64,000 bases of DNA from CAVYVZ01 sp963772065 (lineage in GTDB: Bacteria > Acidobacteriota > Vicinamibacteria > Vicinamibacterales > UBA2999): NCBI GenBank assembly GCA_963772065.1, contig CAVYVZ010000009.1:62001-126000 (forward strand). Reading direction: 5' to 3'. A model generated the notes under the pieces. It saw nothing but the letters and a program-made list of their open reading frames with translations. It did not search any database and was not told where the DNA came from. Of this stretch, positions 26,152-34,755 are shown piece by piece (position 1 is the stretch's first letter; the number at the start of each line of letters is the position of its first letter). The position numbers and the translations under genes were made by a program.

Positions 26152-27128
26152 AGGCCTTTGCGTACGTCAACGCCGCGAGCGAGGCCGAGGCGGTCGCCGC
26201 GCTCGACGCCCAGCGCGGGCGCGTGCTGCCGCTCGCCGGCGGCATGGACCTGCTCGGGCTCATGAAGAACTACGTCGCCCAGCCCGAGCGCGTCGTGAAC
26301 ATCAAGAGCCTCGACAAGACGATCACGGTGAGCGCGTCGGGCGCACGGATCGGGGCCGCCGCCACCCTGGTCGAGCTCATGGAACACCAGGCGCTCGCCA
26401 AGGCGTACCCCGCCTTGATTCAGTCGGCCGAGGAAGTCGGCACGCCGCAGATCCGCAACGCGGGCACGATCGGCGGGAACATCATGCAGCGGCCCCGTTG
26501 CTGGTACTTCCGCAATGAGGACTTCAACTGTCTGAAGAAAGGCGGCCCTCGCTGCTTCGCGGTGGATGGGGAGAACCAGTACCACGCCATCTTCGGCGGT
26601 GGCCCGTGCCACATCGTCCATCCGTCCAGCCTCGCCGTGCCGCTCATCGCGTACGGCGCGAAGTTCCGCGTGGTCGGACGGAATGGCGAGAGGGAGGTCG
26701 ACGCCGGCGAGTTCTTCGAGCTGCCGGCGGAGAACCTGATGGGCGAAACGGTGTTGCGCTCGAACGAGCTGCTCACCCACGTGACCTTGCCGGCCGCATC
26801 GACGCTCAGGTCCGCCGCATACGAGGTGCGATTCAAACAGTCGCACGACTGGCCGCTCGCGGCGGCCACGGCGGTCCTGACGATGGACGGCAAGACGGTG
26901 AAGAGCGCGCGCATCGTCATGGGCGCGGTGGCGCCGATCCCGTGGCGCGTGCCCGCCGCGGAGCAAGCGCTCGCGGGCAAGACGATCACGGAGGCGGTCG
27001 CGATGGAGGCGGCGAACGCTGCCCTCGCCGGCGCGACGCCAATGTCGCAGAACAGCTACAAAGTGCAGGTCGCGCGCACCGCCGTGAAGCGCGCCATACT
27101 TCGGGCCGCCGGCATTCAAACGGCGTAA
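26148..27128 (+). CDS. FAD-binding subunit of the second Mo hydroxylase with four-cysteine insertion
   Basis: The subunit of about 326 residues starts at a TTG overlapping the previous stop (TTGA), giving LKAFAYVNAASEAEA. FAD motifs LAGGMDLLGLMKN and TIGGNIMQ are intact. The loop after MQRPR contains four cysteines at C-x9-C-x7-C-x17-C, again like the HcrB iron-sulfur insertion of 4-hydroxybenzoyl-CoA reductase. This predicts a fifth metal centre in the complex. The frame is open far upstream, but the earlier part lies inside the large-subunit gene and is a shadow. Confidence 0.88.
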   Translation: MKAFAYVNAASEAEAVAALDAQRGRVLPLAGGMDLLGLMKNYVAQPERVVNIKSLDKTITVSASGARIGAAATLVELMEHQALAKAYPALIQSAEEVGTPQIRNAGTIGGNIMQRPRCWYFRNEDFNCLKKGGPRCFAVDGENQYHAIFGGGPCHIVHPSSLAVPLIAYGAKFRVVGRNGEREVDAGEFFELPAENLMGETVLRSNELLTHVTLPAASTLRSAAYEVRFKQSHDWPLAAATAVLTMDGKTVKSARIVMGAVAPIPWRVPAAEQALAGKTITEAVAMEAANAALAGATPMSQNSYKVQVARTAVKRAILRAAGIQTA

Positions 27129-27139
27129 GGGGCTACGTC

Positions 27140-27371
27140 ATGGATCACCCGAAACCGGCTTCGCCGCTCGTTGGCGCGCATCATTGCGACCATCTGCGAC
27201 ACAAAGGGATGTACGTGCTCACCGTTGTCGATCCCGATGAGCACAAGTTCTACGACCCGTACAGACGCCACGGCGTACTGGTGCATCAAGACCATGCGCG
27301 GAATCGGGCCGGACGGAAAGGGAGTACATCGCGATCACTGCCAGGGTGGTCGCTCATGTTGCCAGCACTAA
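27140..27371 (+). CDS. Small Cys/His-rich protein of the second Mo hydroxylase operon, frameshifted
   Basis: The ATG at 27140, 11 bases after the FAD subunit, starts MDHPKPASPLVGAHHCDHLR and continues HKGMYVLTVVDPDEHKFYDPY. At 27263 an extra A breaks the frame. Skipping it gives DATAYWCIKTMRGIGPDG and an end with HCQGGRSCCQH, stop at 27371. The repaired protein has 76 residues with five cysteines and several histidines, so it could bind metal or be redox active. It resembles small HLRHKGMY-type proteins I associate with Acidobacterial genomes, from memory only. Cotranscription with the hydroxylase suggests a maturation or electron-transfer role. Confidence 0.6.
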
Positions 27372-27373
27372 TC

Positions 27374-27455
27374 GTCGGTTCGTCGGTTCGTCGGTTCTGG
27401 GTTCCTGAGTTCGGTTGGAACCTCGAACTGGCGAACTAACGAACCAACGAACCCC
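27374..27455. repeat. Palindromic minisatellite built of GGTTCGTC-type 8-mers
   Basis: Three copies of CGTCGGTT are followed, after a short centre, by complementary units (GAACTAAC, GAACCAAC, GAAC). Together they form a long imperfect inverted repeat right after the small Cys-rich gene. Confidence 0.65.
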
Positions 27456-27463
27456 CCTGATTA

Positions 27464-27498
27464 CCCGCTCTCGCGCAGTCGTTGATCGCGAGAGCGGG
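27464..27498. repeat. Perfect 12-bp inverted repeat
   Basis: CCCGCTCTCGCG (27464-27475) and CGCGAGAGCGGG (27487-27498) are exact complements around an 11-base loop. There is no T-run behind it. It could be an RNA hairpin or a protein-binding site; it sits at the start of about 180 bases (27499-27676) in which I see no gene. Confidence 0.7.
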
Positions 27499-27676
27499 AA
27501 CCTCTACCTTCTCGGTAGCTCCCGCCCGCAACACTCCCCAGAAAGACGACTTCGCTACGTGTCCGCTCAGCGGTACTGCTTCATCCCTATCGTGGTGTCG
27601 TGTGGAGGAGGCGATGCCGGCGGCAGTCGACCACGCCTACGCCCAGCCCATCACCGCCTGTTGAGGCCCTCCTCAG
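27499..27676. other. Intergenic stretch with no recognised gene
   Basis: This stretch lies between two palindromic repeats in a 415-base gene-free gap. A frame from a TTG at 27482 to 27664 is open, but it has no ribosome site and overlaps the hairpin, so it is not supported. Small local hairpins (for example CTACC..GGTAG) are visible. A structured RNA is possible but not shown. Confidence 0.4.
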
Positions 27677-27743
27677 GGCTTAAGGCTTATGGACCTGACG
27701 GCTTAGGCCGCCAAGGTCCTGAGCCGTAAGCCTTGAGCCGTGA
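27677..27743. repeat. Imperfect palindrome of AAGGCTTA-type units
   Basis: GGCTTAAGGCTTATGG near 27677 pairs with the complement of CCGTAAGCCTTGAGCC near 27726. The same short units (GGCTTA, AGCCGT, GAGCC) recur on both arms. It lies just before the DUF1326 gene. Confidence 0.65.
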
Positions 27744-27786
27744 GCCGTTCGGGCTTGATACAATCGTGCTACCGGAGATATCGAAC

Positions 27787-28449
27787 ATGAAGCACGTGTT
27801 TATGGCGGCGGGTATCTGGGCTCTCGCGGCGGGGACGATGACCGCGGGCTCCAGCGGGACCATTTCTGGCGAATACGTCGAGGCACGCACCGCGGAGGTG
27901 TTTGCCGGCGGCTGCGTCATGAACAGCGAAGCGGAAACTACGGGCCGGCAGGCGGTGATGGCCTGGAAGATCGATCGCGGCAGCTATCAGGGAGTATCGC
28001 TGGACGGATTGTCGGTCGTGGCGGCCGTCAACGGCGATCGGAACCTCGGCATGCGCGAGATGGGCGGCGAAGCACCCCAGAACGTTCGCGCCGCGCTCGT
28101 CGTCGACGCGCGCGCGACTGATGCGCAGCGCGAGGCGCTCGTCGCGATGGCGCGCGACCTGTCGAAGGGTGTGGTCAAAGAGATCGTCAGCATCACTCCC
28201 GCGCCGATTTCATACTGGGGCGACAAGGATCGCATCGCCGTATCCGCGCCGAACGTGCAGCTGACCGTCAACAAGCAGTTGACGCACGACCCCAGCTGCG
28301 GCGCGACGCAGTGGTTCCGTCCGCTCACCACCGTCCGGCAGGGCGCGCTCGGCGTGGCCGAAGCGCATGCGTTCTCCGGCGGCTCGCTCGGCACCAAGTG
28401 GAGCGACCCGAACAAGCGCTCCGCGTTCTTCGCGAAGTTCACCTACTAG
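27787..28449 (+). CDS. DUF1326-family secreted protein
   Basis: The 220-residue protein begins with a signal peptide (MKHVFMAAGIWALAAGTMTA), followed by the DUF1326 pattern: ISGEYVEARTAEVFAGGCVMN, GSYQGVSLDGLSVVAAVNG, ARDLSKGVVKEIVSITPAPI and the C-terminal GCxxxxWFRPL-like segment SCGATQWFRPL. DUF1326 has no known function. The ATG at 27787 gives the signal peptide; the frame is open to 27733. It is followed by a strong intrinsic terminator. Confidence 0.85.
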   Translation: MKHVFMAAGIWALAAGTMTAGSSGTISGEYVEARTAEVFAGGCVMNSEAETTGRQAVMAWKIDRGSYQGVSLDGLSVVAAVNGDRNLGMREMGGEAPQNVRAALVVDARATDAQREALVAMARDLSKGVVKEIVSITPAPISYWGDKDRIAVSAPNVQLTVNKQLTHDPSCGATQWFRPLTTVRQGALGVAEAHAFSGGSLGTKWSDPNKRSAFFAKFTY

Positions 28450-28474
28450 GCCGCCGGCCTCTGGATTCCTGGTT

Positions 28475-28502
28475 GGCGCTGGCCCGCGGCCAGCGCCTTT
28501 TT
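28475..28502 (+). terminator. Rho-independent terminator after the DUF1326 gene
   Basis: GGCGCTGGCC (28475-28484) and GGCCAGCGCC (28488-28497) form a perfect 10-bp stem with a CGC loop, and five T follow directly. It is 25 bases past the DUF1326 stop. Confidence 0.92.
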
Positions 28503-28517
28503 CTGTACCGCATCACG

Positions 28518-29150
28518 ATGGTTTACCGAGTCTTCACGCTTGTCTCGATGGTCGCTCTCGCCGCGGTGTCTTCGCTGGCCAACGGCGTGACCGTCACGAA
28601 GCACACGAATCCTGTTCCCGACGAGATCGCGGCGCCGGTGAAGGCGGTGCTGGCGCCCGGAGGCGCGACCGCGAAGTTGGCCGATACCTCCATCGATTTC
28701 TGGTGGGTGAAAGCGCTCGATGCCAAGGGCAAGGGCTGGAGCGGCGTTCCCGAAGGCACGCTCGTGGGCGCGATGAAGCTCCCGGCTGTGCTGAAGGACA
28801 TCCGGGGTCGCACGATCAAGCCAGGGACGTACCTCCTGCGCTACGCGGCGCAGCCGCAGAACGGCGATCACCTGGGCGTCTCGCCATATCGGGAGTTCCT
28901 GCTCATCACGCCGGCCTCGGAGGACACGACGCCGACAGCAGTTGGCCACGAACCTGCCGTGGAGCTCGGGGCGAAGACGACCGGCATTGCCCACCCTGCC
29001 GTGCTCAGCGTCGACCCGCCCGTCGCATCTGAGGCGCCGTTGACGGTCGTGCAGACCGATGCCGGCCACACCGCCGTTGTCTTCGAAGTGCCGACCACAG
29101 GCGGCGCGCTGAGGTTCGGCCTGATCCTCGTGGGGCGCATCGAGGCCTGA
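28518..29150 (+). CDS. Hypothetical secreted protein
   Basis: This product of 210 residues starts with a signal peptide (MVYRVFTLVSMVALAAVSSL). The mature part is beta-rich, with DTSIDFWWVKALD, TIKPGTYLLRYAAQPQNGDH and a C-terminal strand GALRFGLILVGRIEA. I do not recognise a named family. The ATG at 28518 lies 15 bases behind the terminator's T-run, so the gene must have its own promoter or rely on readthrough. Its stop directly precedes the TTG start of the SDR gene. Confidence 0.65.
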   Translation: MVYRVFTLVSMVALAAVSSLANGVTVTKHTNPVPDEIAAPVKAVLAPGGATAKLADTSIDFWWVKALDAKGKGWSGVPEGTLVGAMKLPAVLKDIRGRTIKPGTYLLRYAAQPQNGDHLGVSPYREFLLITPASEDTTPTAVGHEPAVELGAKTTGIAHPAVLSVDPPVASEAPLTVVQTDAGHTAVVFEVPTTGGALRFGLILVGRIEA

Positions 29151-29891
29151 TTGCTGCTCGCCGATCGCGTCGCGCTGATCACCGGCGGCAAGCGCATTGG
29201 CGCGGTTGTCGCGACGGAGCTGGCCCGGAGAGGCGCGGACATCGCGCTCACGTATCATTCCTCTCAATCTGAAGCTGAGGAGACCGCGGCGTCGGTGCGC
29301 GCGCTCGGCCGCCGCGCGACGACGATCCACGCCAACCTGAGCGAACCCGCCGCGTGCGCCCGCGCCGTCGAGGAAGCGGTGTCTGCGCTGGGGCGTCTCG
29401 ACGTCCTCGTCAACATGGCGTCTGTCTACAGGTCGAGGACCTTCGACGAATTGACCGAGCGCGACTGGCGGCTACAACTCGATGTGGATCTCGGCGCCAC
29501 GTACTTCTGCTCGAAGGCAGCCGTCCCTCACCTGCGCCGGCAAGGCGGCGGCCGGATCATCAATTTCGCGGACTGGGTGGCGAGGAGCGGACGGCCGCGG
29601 TACCTCGGGTTCCTTCCGTACTACGTCGCCAAGGCAGCCGTGATTGCGCTGACGGAGGCGCTGGCGCTGGAGCTCGCCGGGGATCAGATCCTCGTCAATG
29701 CGGTTGCGCCCGGCCCCATCGTCGCGCCGCCCGGGACGAGCGATGAAGAATTCGATAAGGTGGAACAGGCCACGCCCCTCGGCCGGTGGGGCGGCGAGAT
29801 CGAGATCGCGAAGGTGGTCCTGGCATTCATCGAGAGCGACTTCATCACGGGCGAGACGGTGCGCGTGGATGGCGGGCGCCATATCAGGTAG
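29151..29891 (+). CDS. Short-chain dehydrogenase/reductase, pteridine reductase-like
   Basis: The 246-residue SDR uses a TTG start directly after the previous stop. The cofactor loop reads TGGKRIG, the form with Arg found in pteridine reductases rather than the classic TGxxxGxG. The active-site YxxxK is YYVAK. The residue before it is aspartate (NFADWVA) where most SDRs have serine, as in PTR1, where Asp replaces the catalytic Ser. This suggests an NADPH-dependent pteridine or folate reductase; FolM-like activity is inference. The C-terminus VRVDGGRHIR is typical of classical SDRs. Confidence 0.82.
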   Translation: MLLADRVALITGGKRIGAVVATELARRGADIALTYHSSQSEAEETAASVRALGRRATTIHANLSEPAACARAVEEAVSALGRLDVLVNMASVYRSRTFDELTERDWRLQLDVDLGATYFCSKAAVPHLRRQGGGRIINFADWVARSGRPRYLGFLPYYVAKAAVIALTEALALELAGDQILVNAVAPGPIVAPPGTSDEEFDKVEQATPLGRWGGEIEIAKVVLAFIESDFITGETVRVDGGRHIR

Positions 29892-29909
29892 CTTGGAAGT
29901 GGAGGTCCT

Positions 29910-32069
29910 ATGAGGTTCATCGCGGTCGTGACGTTGGCGCTCCTGGCGACTCAGCCCGCGCGGCTGACCTACCCTCCGTCGGCGAAGGCTGACGTCGCGG
30001 ATGATTATCACGGCACGCGCGTAGCGGATCCGTATCGCTGGATGGAAGACCTCGAGTCTCCCGACGTGGCGCGATGGATCAAGGCGCAGAACGACGTCAC
30101 CTTCGGGTACCTCGAAGGGCTCCCGATGCGCGAGCACTTCAAGCGCCGGATCACGGAGCTGTGGAACTATCCGAAGACGGGCGTTCCGGTTCGCGAGGGC
30201 GGGCGGCTCTTCTACACCCGCAACACCGGCCTTCAGAAGCAGGCGCCGGTTTACGTGCGCGAAACGCTCACATCCGCCCCGAGGGTGCTGCTCGATCCGA
30301 ACGTGCTGTCGCAGGACGGGTCGCTGTCGCTGAGCCAGTGGAAGCCATCGCCGGATGGCCGCTTGTTCGCATACACGCTTTCAGAAGGCGGCGCCGACTG
30401 GCGTACCATCCACGTCCGCGACATTCAGCAGAATCGGGACCTTCGGATCGGGTCAAGTGGATGCGGTTTTCAGCCCTCGCGTGGACGCGGGACAGCCGCG
30501 GCTTCTTCTATTCGCGCTACCCGGAGCCCCCTGCCGGCAAAGTCCTGGAAGCGGCGCTTTCGGGACAGGCCATCTACTACCACCGCGTGGGCACGCCGCA
30601 GTCGGAAGACCGGCTGATTTACGAGCGGAAGGATCTGCCGACATGGTTCCTCGGCGGAGTCACCACCGAGGACGGCCGCTACCTGCTCATCTCGATGGCC
30701 AAGGGATCCGGAAACGAGAACCGCCTGTACTACGCGGATCTACGCGACCCGATGAATCCCGACATCGCCGCAGCCAATCAAGCCTGTCATCGAGGCTGAC
30801 GACGCGGAGTTCACGCCGCTCGGAAACGACGGTTCAATCGTCTACCTGAGGACCGACCGTGACGCGCCGAACCGCGCGATCATCGCGGTCGATTTGCGGA
30901 ACGCCGATCCGAAGGCGTGGAAGACAGTCATGGCCGAGCGGAAAGAGGCGATCGAGGACGCGGCCCTCATTGGCGGGCGGCTCGTCGTTCATTACCTTGT
31001 CGACGTGAAGAGCCGACTGTCTCTCGTCGGCACCAACGGCGCGGCGCAAGGCGAGGTCACGCTGCCCGGAACAGGCACGGTGGCTCAAGTGTCCGGCCGC
31101 GAGGACTCGGTTGAGATCTTCTTCGCCTTCTCGTCTGCGCTCTACCCGACGACGGTGTTTGCGTACGATCCGGCAGCGAAGCGGAGCACGCCGTTCGAAG
31201 CGGCCGATCCGCCGGTTGATGCGGCGAAATTCGAAACGGTGCAGCTCTTCGCCACGTCGAAGGACGGCACGCGGGTGCCGTTCTTCCTGACGGCGCGCAA
31301 GGGCCTTCCGCGCAACGGCGGCAATCCGGCGATGGTGTACGGCTACGGTGGATTCTCGATCAGCATGACACCGACCTATCGGCCCGACGTGCCGGCGTGG
31401 CTGGAGCTGGGCGGAATCTGGGTCGTCGCGAACATGCGCGGTGGGGCCGAGTACGGCGAGACGTGGCATCGCGCCGGCATGCTCGAGAAGAAGCAGAACG
31501 TCTTCGACGACTTCGTCGCCGTCGCCGAGCATCTGGTCAACGAGAAATGGACATCGCCCTCGAAGCTCGCCATCATGGGCGGCTCGAACGGCGGATTGCT
31601 CGTCGGCGCCGCGATGGAGCAGCGTCCCGATCTGTATGCGGTGGCGCTGCCGGCCGTCGGCGTCATGGACATGCTCCGCTACGACCGATTCACCGGCGGC
31701 CGCGCGTGGGTGCCGGAGTACGGCACGGCGTCGAACCCGGAGCAGTTCAAGTTCCTGTTCAAGTACTCGCCGCTGCACAACCTGAAAGCCGGGACGTGCT
31801 ATCCGGCGACGCTCGTGACCACGGCGGACCACGATGACCGCGTCGTGCCCAGTCACTCGTTCAAGTTCGCGGCCGCGCTGCAGGCGGCGCAGGCGCCGGG
31901 ATGCTCGAAGCCGGTGTTGATCCGCGTCGAGACGCAGGGCTCGCATGGCTACCGGCCCACGGACAAGCGCATCGCGGAGCTGGCCGACCAGTGGGCGTTT
32001 ACCGCGGCGCAGGTGGGCCTGACGCGCGCCGGGACGACCAGCACCTCGTCAGGGCGGGCCCGGCCGTGA
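29910..32069 (+). CDS. Secreted prolyl oligopeptidase (S9A), with two compensating frameshifts
   Basis: The product of about 719 residues is a prolyl endopeptidase that cleaves short peptides after proline. It has a signal peptide, YHGTRVADPYRWMEDLESP near the start (a family signature), a beta-propeller and a C-terminal alpha/beta hydrolase domain. The catalytic serine is in GGSNGGLL, the aspartate in DHDDRVVP and the histidine in GSHGYRP. The frame breaks near 30444 (one base missing) and near 30773 (one base extra); the two restore each other, and the middle and both ends are well conserved. Sequencing errors are likely. The gene follows the SDR by 18 bases. Confidence 0.82.
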
Positions 32070-32079
32070 CGAGTTAGTA

Positions 32080-32775
32080 TTGCGCGTGCCGTGGCGCTCG
32101 AAAGAGCCCTCGCGTATTGAAGGTTTCAGCGACGCCGTCTTCGGCTTCGCGCTGACGCTGCTCATTGTCTCCGTCGAGGTCCCTCAGACCTTCGACGAGC
32201 TGATGACCGTGGTCCGCGGCTTCCTGCCCTTCGCGATCACGTTCGCCACGATCGCGTGGCTCTGGTACGAGCACTATTACTTCTTCAGGCTTTTCGACCC
32301 GGACGACCGCGTCACGATCGCCCTCAACTGCGCGCTCCTCTTTACCGTGCTCTTCTACGTGTATCCCCTCAAGTTCATGTTCACGCTCGTCGTGAACGGG
32401 ATGCTCGGTCTGCCGTCATTCGAGACGGCTAACTGGCGGGAGGGCGAAGGCAGCACGCTGATGATCGTCTACGGCGTGGGCTACATCGTCGTGTTCGTCA
32501 CGTTTGCGGCGATGTACTTCAACGTGCTGCGCCGCCGCGCGTCCATGCAGCTGAATCGCCTCGAGGCGTTCGAGGCCAGGGCCGGCGTGGTGGGCTTTCT
32601 CGCGCTGGCTGGCGTGGGTGTCGTCTCGATTTCGATCGTTCTCATCGGCGGTGACGATGCCGCCCCCTGGTCCGGAATGTCGTACTCGCTGATCGGCGTG
32701 GTCAAGGGCGCCTTTGGCTGGATCCACGGGTCGGAGCGCGTGCGGCTACGGGCCGAGGAGAATCTGGCGGTTTGA
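32080..32775 (+). CDS. TMEM175-family potassium channel-like protein (DUF1211)
   Basis: The protein has 231 residues and six predicted membrane helices. The first helix carries IEGFSDAVFGFALTLLIV, the RxxxFSD-type signature of the TMEM175 family, whose bacterial members form potassium-permeable channels. It starts at a TTG 10 bases after the prolyl oligopeptidase. Its end overlaps the convergent Rieske fusion gene by 30 bases. The K+ channel role is inferred from the family only. Confidence 0.82.
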   Translation: MRVPWRSKEPSRIEGFSDAVFGFALTLLIVSVEVPQTFDELMTVVRGFLPFAITFATIAWLWYEHYYFFRLFDPDDRVTIALNCALLFTVLFYVYPLKFMFTLVVNGMLGLPSFETANWREGEGSTLMIVYGVGYIVVFVTFAAMYFNVLRRRASMQLNRLEAFEARAGVVGFLALAGVGVVSISIVLIGGDDAAPWSGMSYSLIGVVKGAFGWIHGSERVRLRAEENLAV

Positions 32776-33528
32776 CTCCTCGACGCGGTGCGTGCCGATC
32801 TTCTTCGTGGCCGGCCCGCATTTCACCTCGCCGGTCTTCACGTCGAATTGCGACCCGTGCCAGGGGCACTGCACGGTGCCGCAGATGAGAACGCCGTCCG
32901 AGAGCGGCCCGCCTTTGTGCGTGCAGCGATCGTCGAAGGCCGCGTAGCCTTCCTCGGTGCGCGCGACCACCACGCGCGCGTCGCCGGCATGCACCAGCCG
33001 CATCTGGTTGACTTCCAAATCGCTCTCGCCCGCAACGGCCAGTGCGGACCCGGTGGACCGGGCTGACTCCTCGCTCCACTTTCCCGCGCCGGCGTAGCGA
33101 TGGTCGACGCCGATCTGATTGCGATAGACGAGCGTTCCGCCCAACCACCCGCCGACCGATATCAGGCTGAGTCCTGCCGCCTGTGCCGTGAGCGTGGCGC
33201 CTGTGGCGGTTCGCCCGCGCCGCATGGCCCAGCTCAGGCCAAAGAGCGTGAGGGCCGTCACGTTCGCGATGGCGTGCTTCGTCGCGCGCGCGCTGGCCGA
33301 GCTCCTGGGAGGAATCGTGCCGAAGTAATCCACGGCGCCGGGCACCGCAGCCAGGAGGCCCGCGCCAACCCCGGCTGCCGTCAGATGCCGCCCCGTCTGC
33401 CCCAGTTCAGGATTTCGCAGCCAGCGCCCTGCGATGTTGAAGAGGAATGCCCCGGTCAGAAACGCGAACGGGAACGACACGAGCATCGGATGAATCGGAT
33501 GCCCTTTGACGGAAGCGCGGCTCTGCAT
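32746..33528 (-). CDS. DUF2231 membrane domain fused to a Rieske 2Fe-2S domain
   Basis: The 260-residue protein joins two parts. Residues 1-150 form a DUF2231 membrane domain with GHPIHPMLVSFPFAFLTG and several helices. Residues 155-255 form a Rieske ferredoxin domain with both cluster motifs, CTHKGG and CPWHGSQFD. The Rieske domain lacks an extra helix or signal of its own, so its side of the membrane follows from the last helix. Such a fusion suggests a membrane redox protein passing electrons to or from a Rieske centre. The ATG at 33528 is the natural start. Confidence 0.85.
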   Translation of the reverse strand: MQSRASVKGHPIHPMLVSFPFAFLTGAFLFNIAGRWLRNPELGQTGRHLTAAGVGAGLLAAVPGAVDYFGTIPPRSSASARATKHAIANVTALTLFGLSWAMRRGRTATGATLTAQAAGLSLISVGGWLGGTLVYRNQIGVDHRYAGAGKWSEESARSTGSALAVAGESDLEVNQMRLVHAGDARVVVARTEEGYAAFDDRCTHKGGPLSDGVLICGTVQCPWHGSQFDVKTGEVKCGPATKKIGTHRVEESNRQILLGP

Positions 33529-33558
33529 ACGCGGCCGCGCTGCAAAACATCAGCCGCC

Positions 33559-34744
33559 TTACGTCGTTGCAGGTACACCGAAGAGTTGCCGCATTGAGTC
33601 GAGCGCCCCAGATAGTTCCTTCCGCTCGCGGGCGAAGCAGAACCGGATGTGTCCTTCGCCCGCGTCGCCGAAATCGACCCCCGGGACGCATCCGATGCGC
33701 CCGTGCTTGATGAGGTGCTCGGCCATTCCCCAGGAGAGCGACGTTGCCTCGGGCGCCCCATTCCACGCGGGATTGATCCTGAGGAACGCGTAGAACGCGC
33801 CGTCCGGCGGCTCGCCGGTGAACATCCCGCCAAGACCGCGGATGCCGTCATAAAACAGATCGCGTCTCGCGCGGAGCTCGGTGGCGTACTCAGGGATGAT
33901 GTCTTGCGGCCCTTCCAATCCGCCGATCGCGCCGTACTGGGCGATCGAGCAGACGTTGCTGGTCGTATAGAGCAGGATCTTCTTGGCCCGATCCCGAACC
34001 TTCTCGTCCTTCACGGCGAGATAGCCGATGCGGACGCCGGTCATCGCGTACGACTTGCTCATCGTGAACATCGGGATGGTGCGGTCGTACATGCCGGGCA
34101 GCGACCCGATGCTCACGTGCTCGCCCTTGAAGAGGACGTCCTCGTAGGCTTCGTCCGAGAAGACCCACAGGTTCCGCTCGCGCGCGATGTCGGCAATCGT
34201 TTCGACGTCGGCTCGCGTGAGCACGCCGCCGGTCGGGTTGTGCGGCGAGTTGATGTAAATCGCGCGCGTCCTCGGCGTGACCGCCGCCCGCAGCTCGTCG
34301 AGGATCGTACCGCCACGCCATCGACTCGTTCAGCCGCGCGAACACCGGTGTCGCACGCGCCCCGATCGCGTGGCCGACGGTCGGAGGCCACGCCGGGTTC
34401 GGCAGCAGCACCTCGTCGCCGGGCTCGAGGAGCGCCTGGAACATCACGTAGAGGGCGTGGGTGCCGCCGTTCGTGACGAGCACTTCGTCCACATCGCCGA
34501 TGGGAATGCGGTTCTTCGTCCGCATCTTCGCGGCCATCAGCTCGCGAAGGCGTGGCAAACCGGTCGACTGAATGTAGTGGGTCCTGTTCTCCGCAACCGC
34601 GCGCGTCATCGCGGTTTTCACCGAATCGGGGGCGTCGAAGCTGACGTCTCCCTGGTCGAGCCGGTACGGATCCTTGACCGAGAACATCATGTCGCGAATG
34701 CGGATGATGCCCGACCAGGGAACAGTGTCGATGTATACGCCCAA
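33559..34744 (-). CDS. Class I/II aminotransferase, frameshifted
   Basis: This PLP enzyme of about 394 residues starts at TTG 34744, with AGGAG shortly upstream. The N-terminal part contains LVTNGGTHALYVMF and NPAWPPTVGHAIGA. The frame breaks near 34306 after AWRY, and resumes with ILDELRAAV, NSPHNPTGG, DEAYEDVLF and the lysine motif TMSKSYAMTGVRIGY. Dropping one base makes it whole. It resembles aspartate/aromatic aminotransferases, but the substrate is unknown. It lies 11 bases after the MTHFR-like gene, so the two are probably cotranscribed. The break looks like an assembly indel. Confidence 0.8.
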
Positions 34745-34755
34745 CGTGAACTCCT

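Noticed and set aside
27482..27664. 60-codon frame in the 27.5 kb gap
   Set aside because: It starts with TTG within a hairpin, has no ribosome site, and is flanked by repeats. I cannot support it as a gene.
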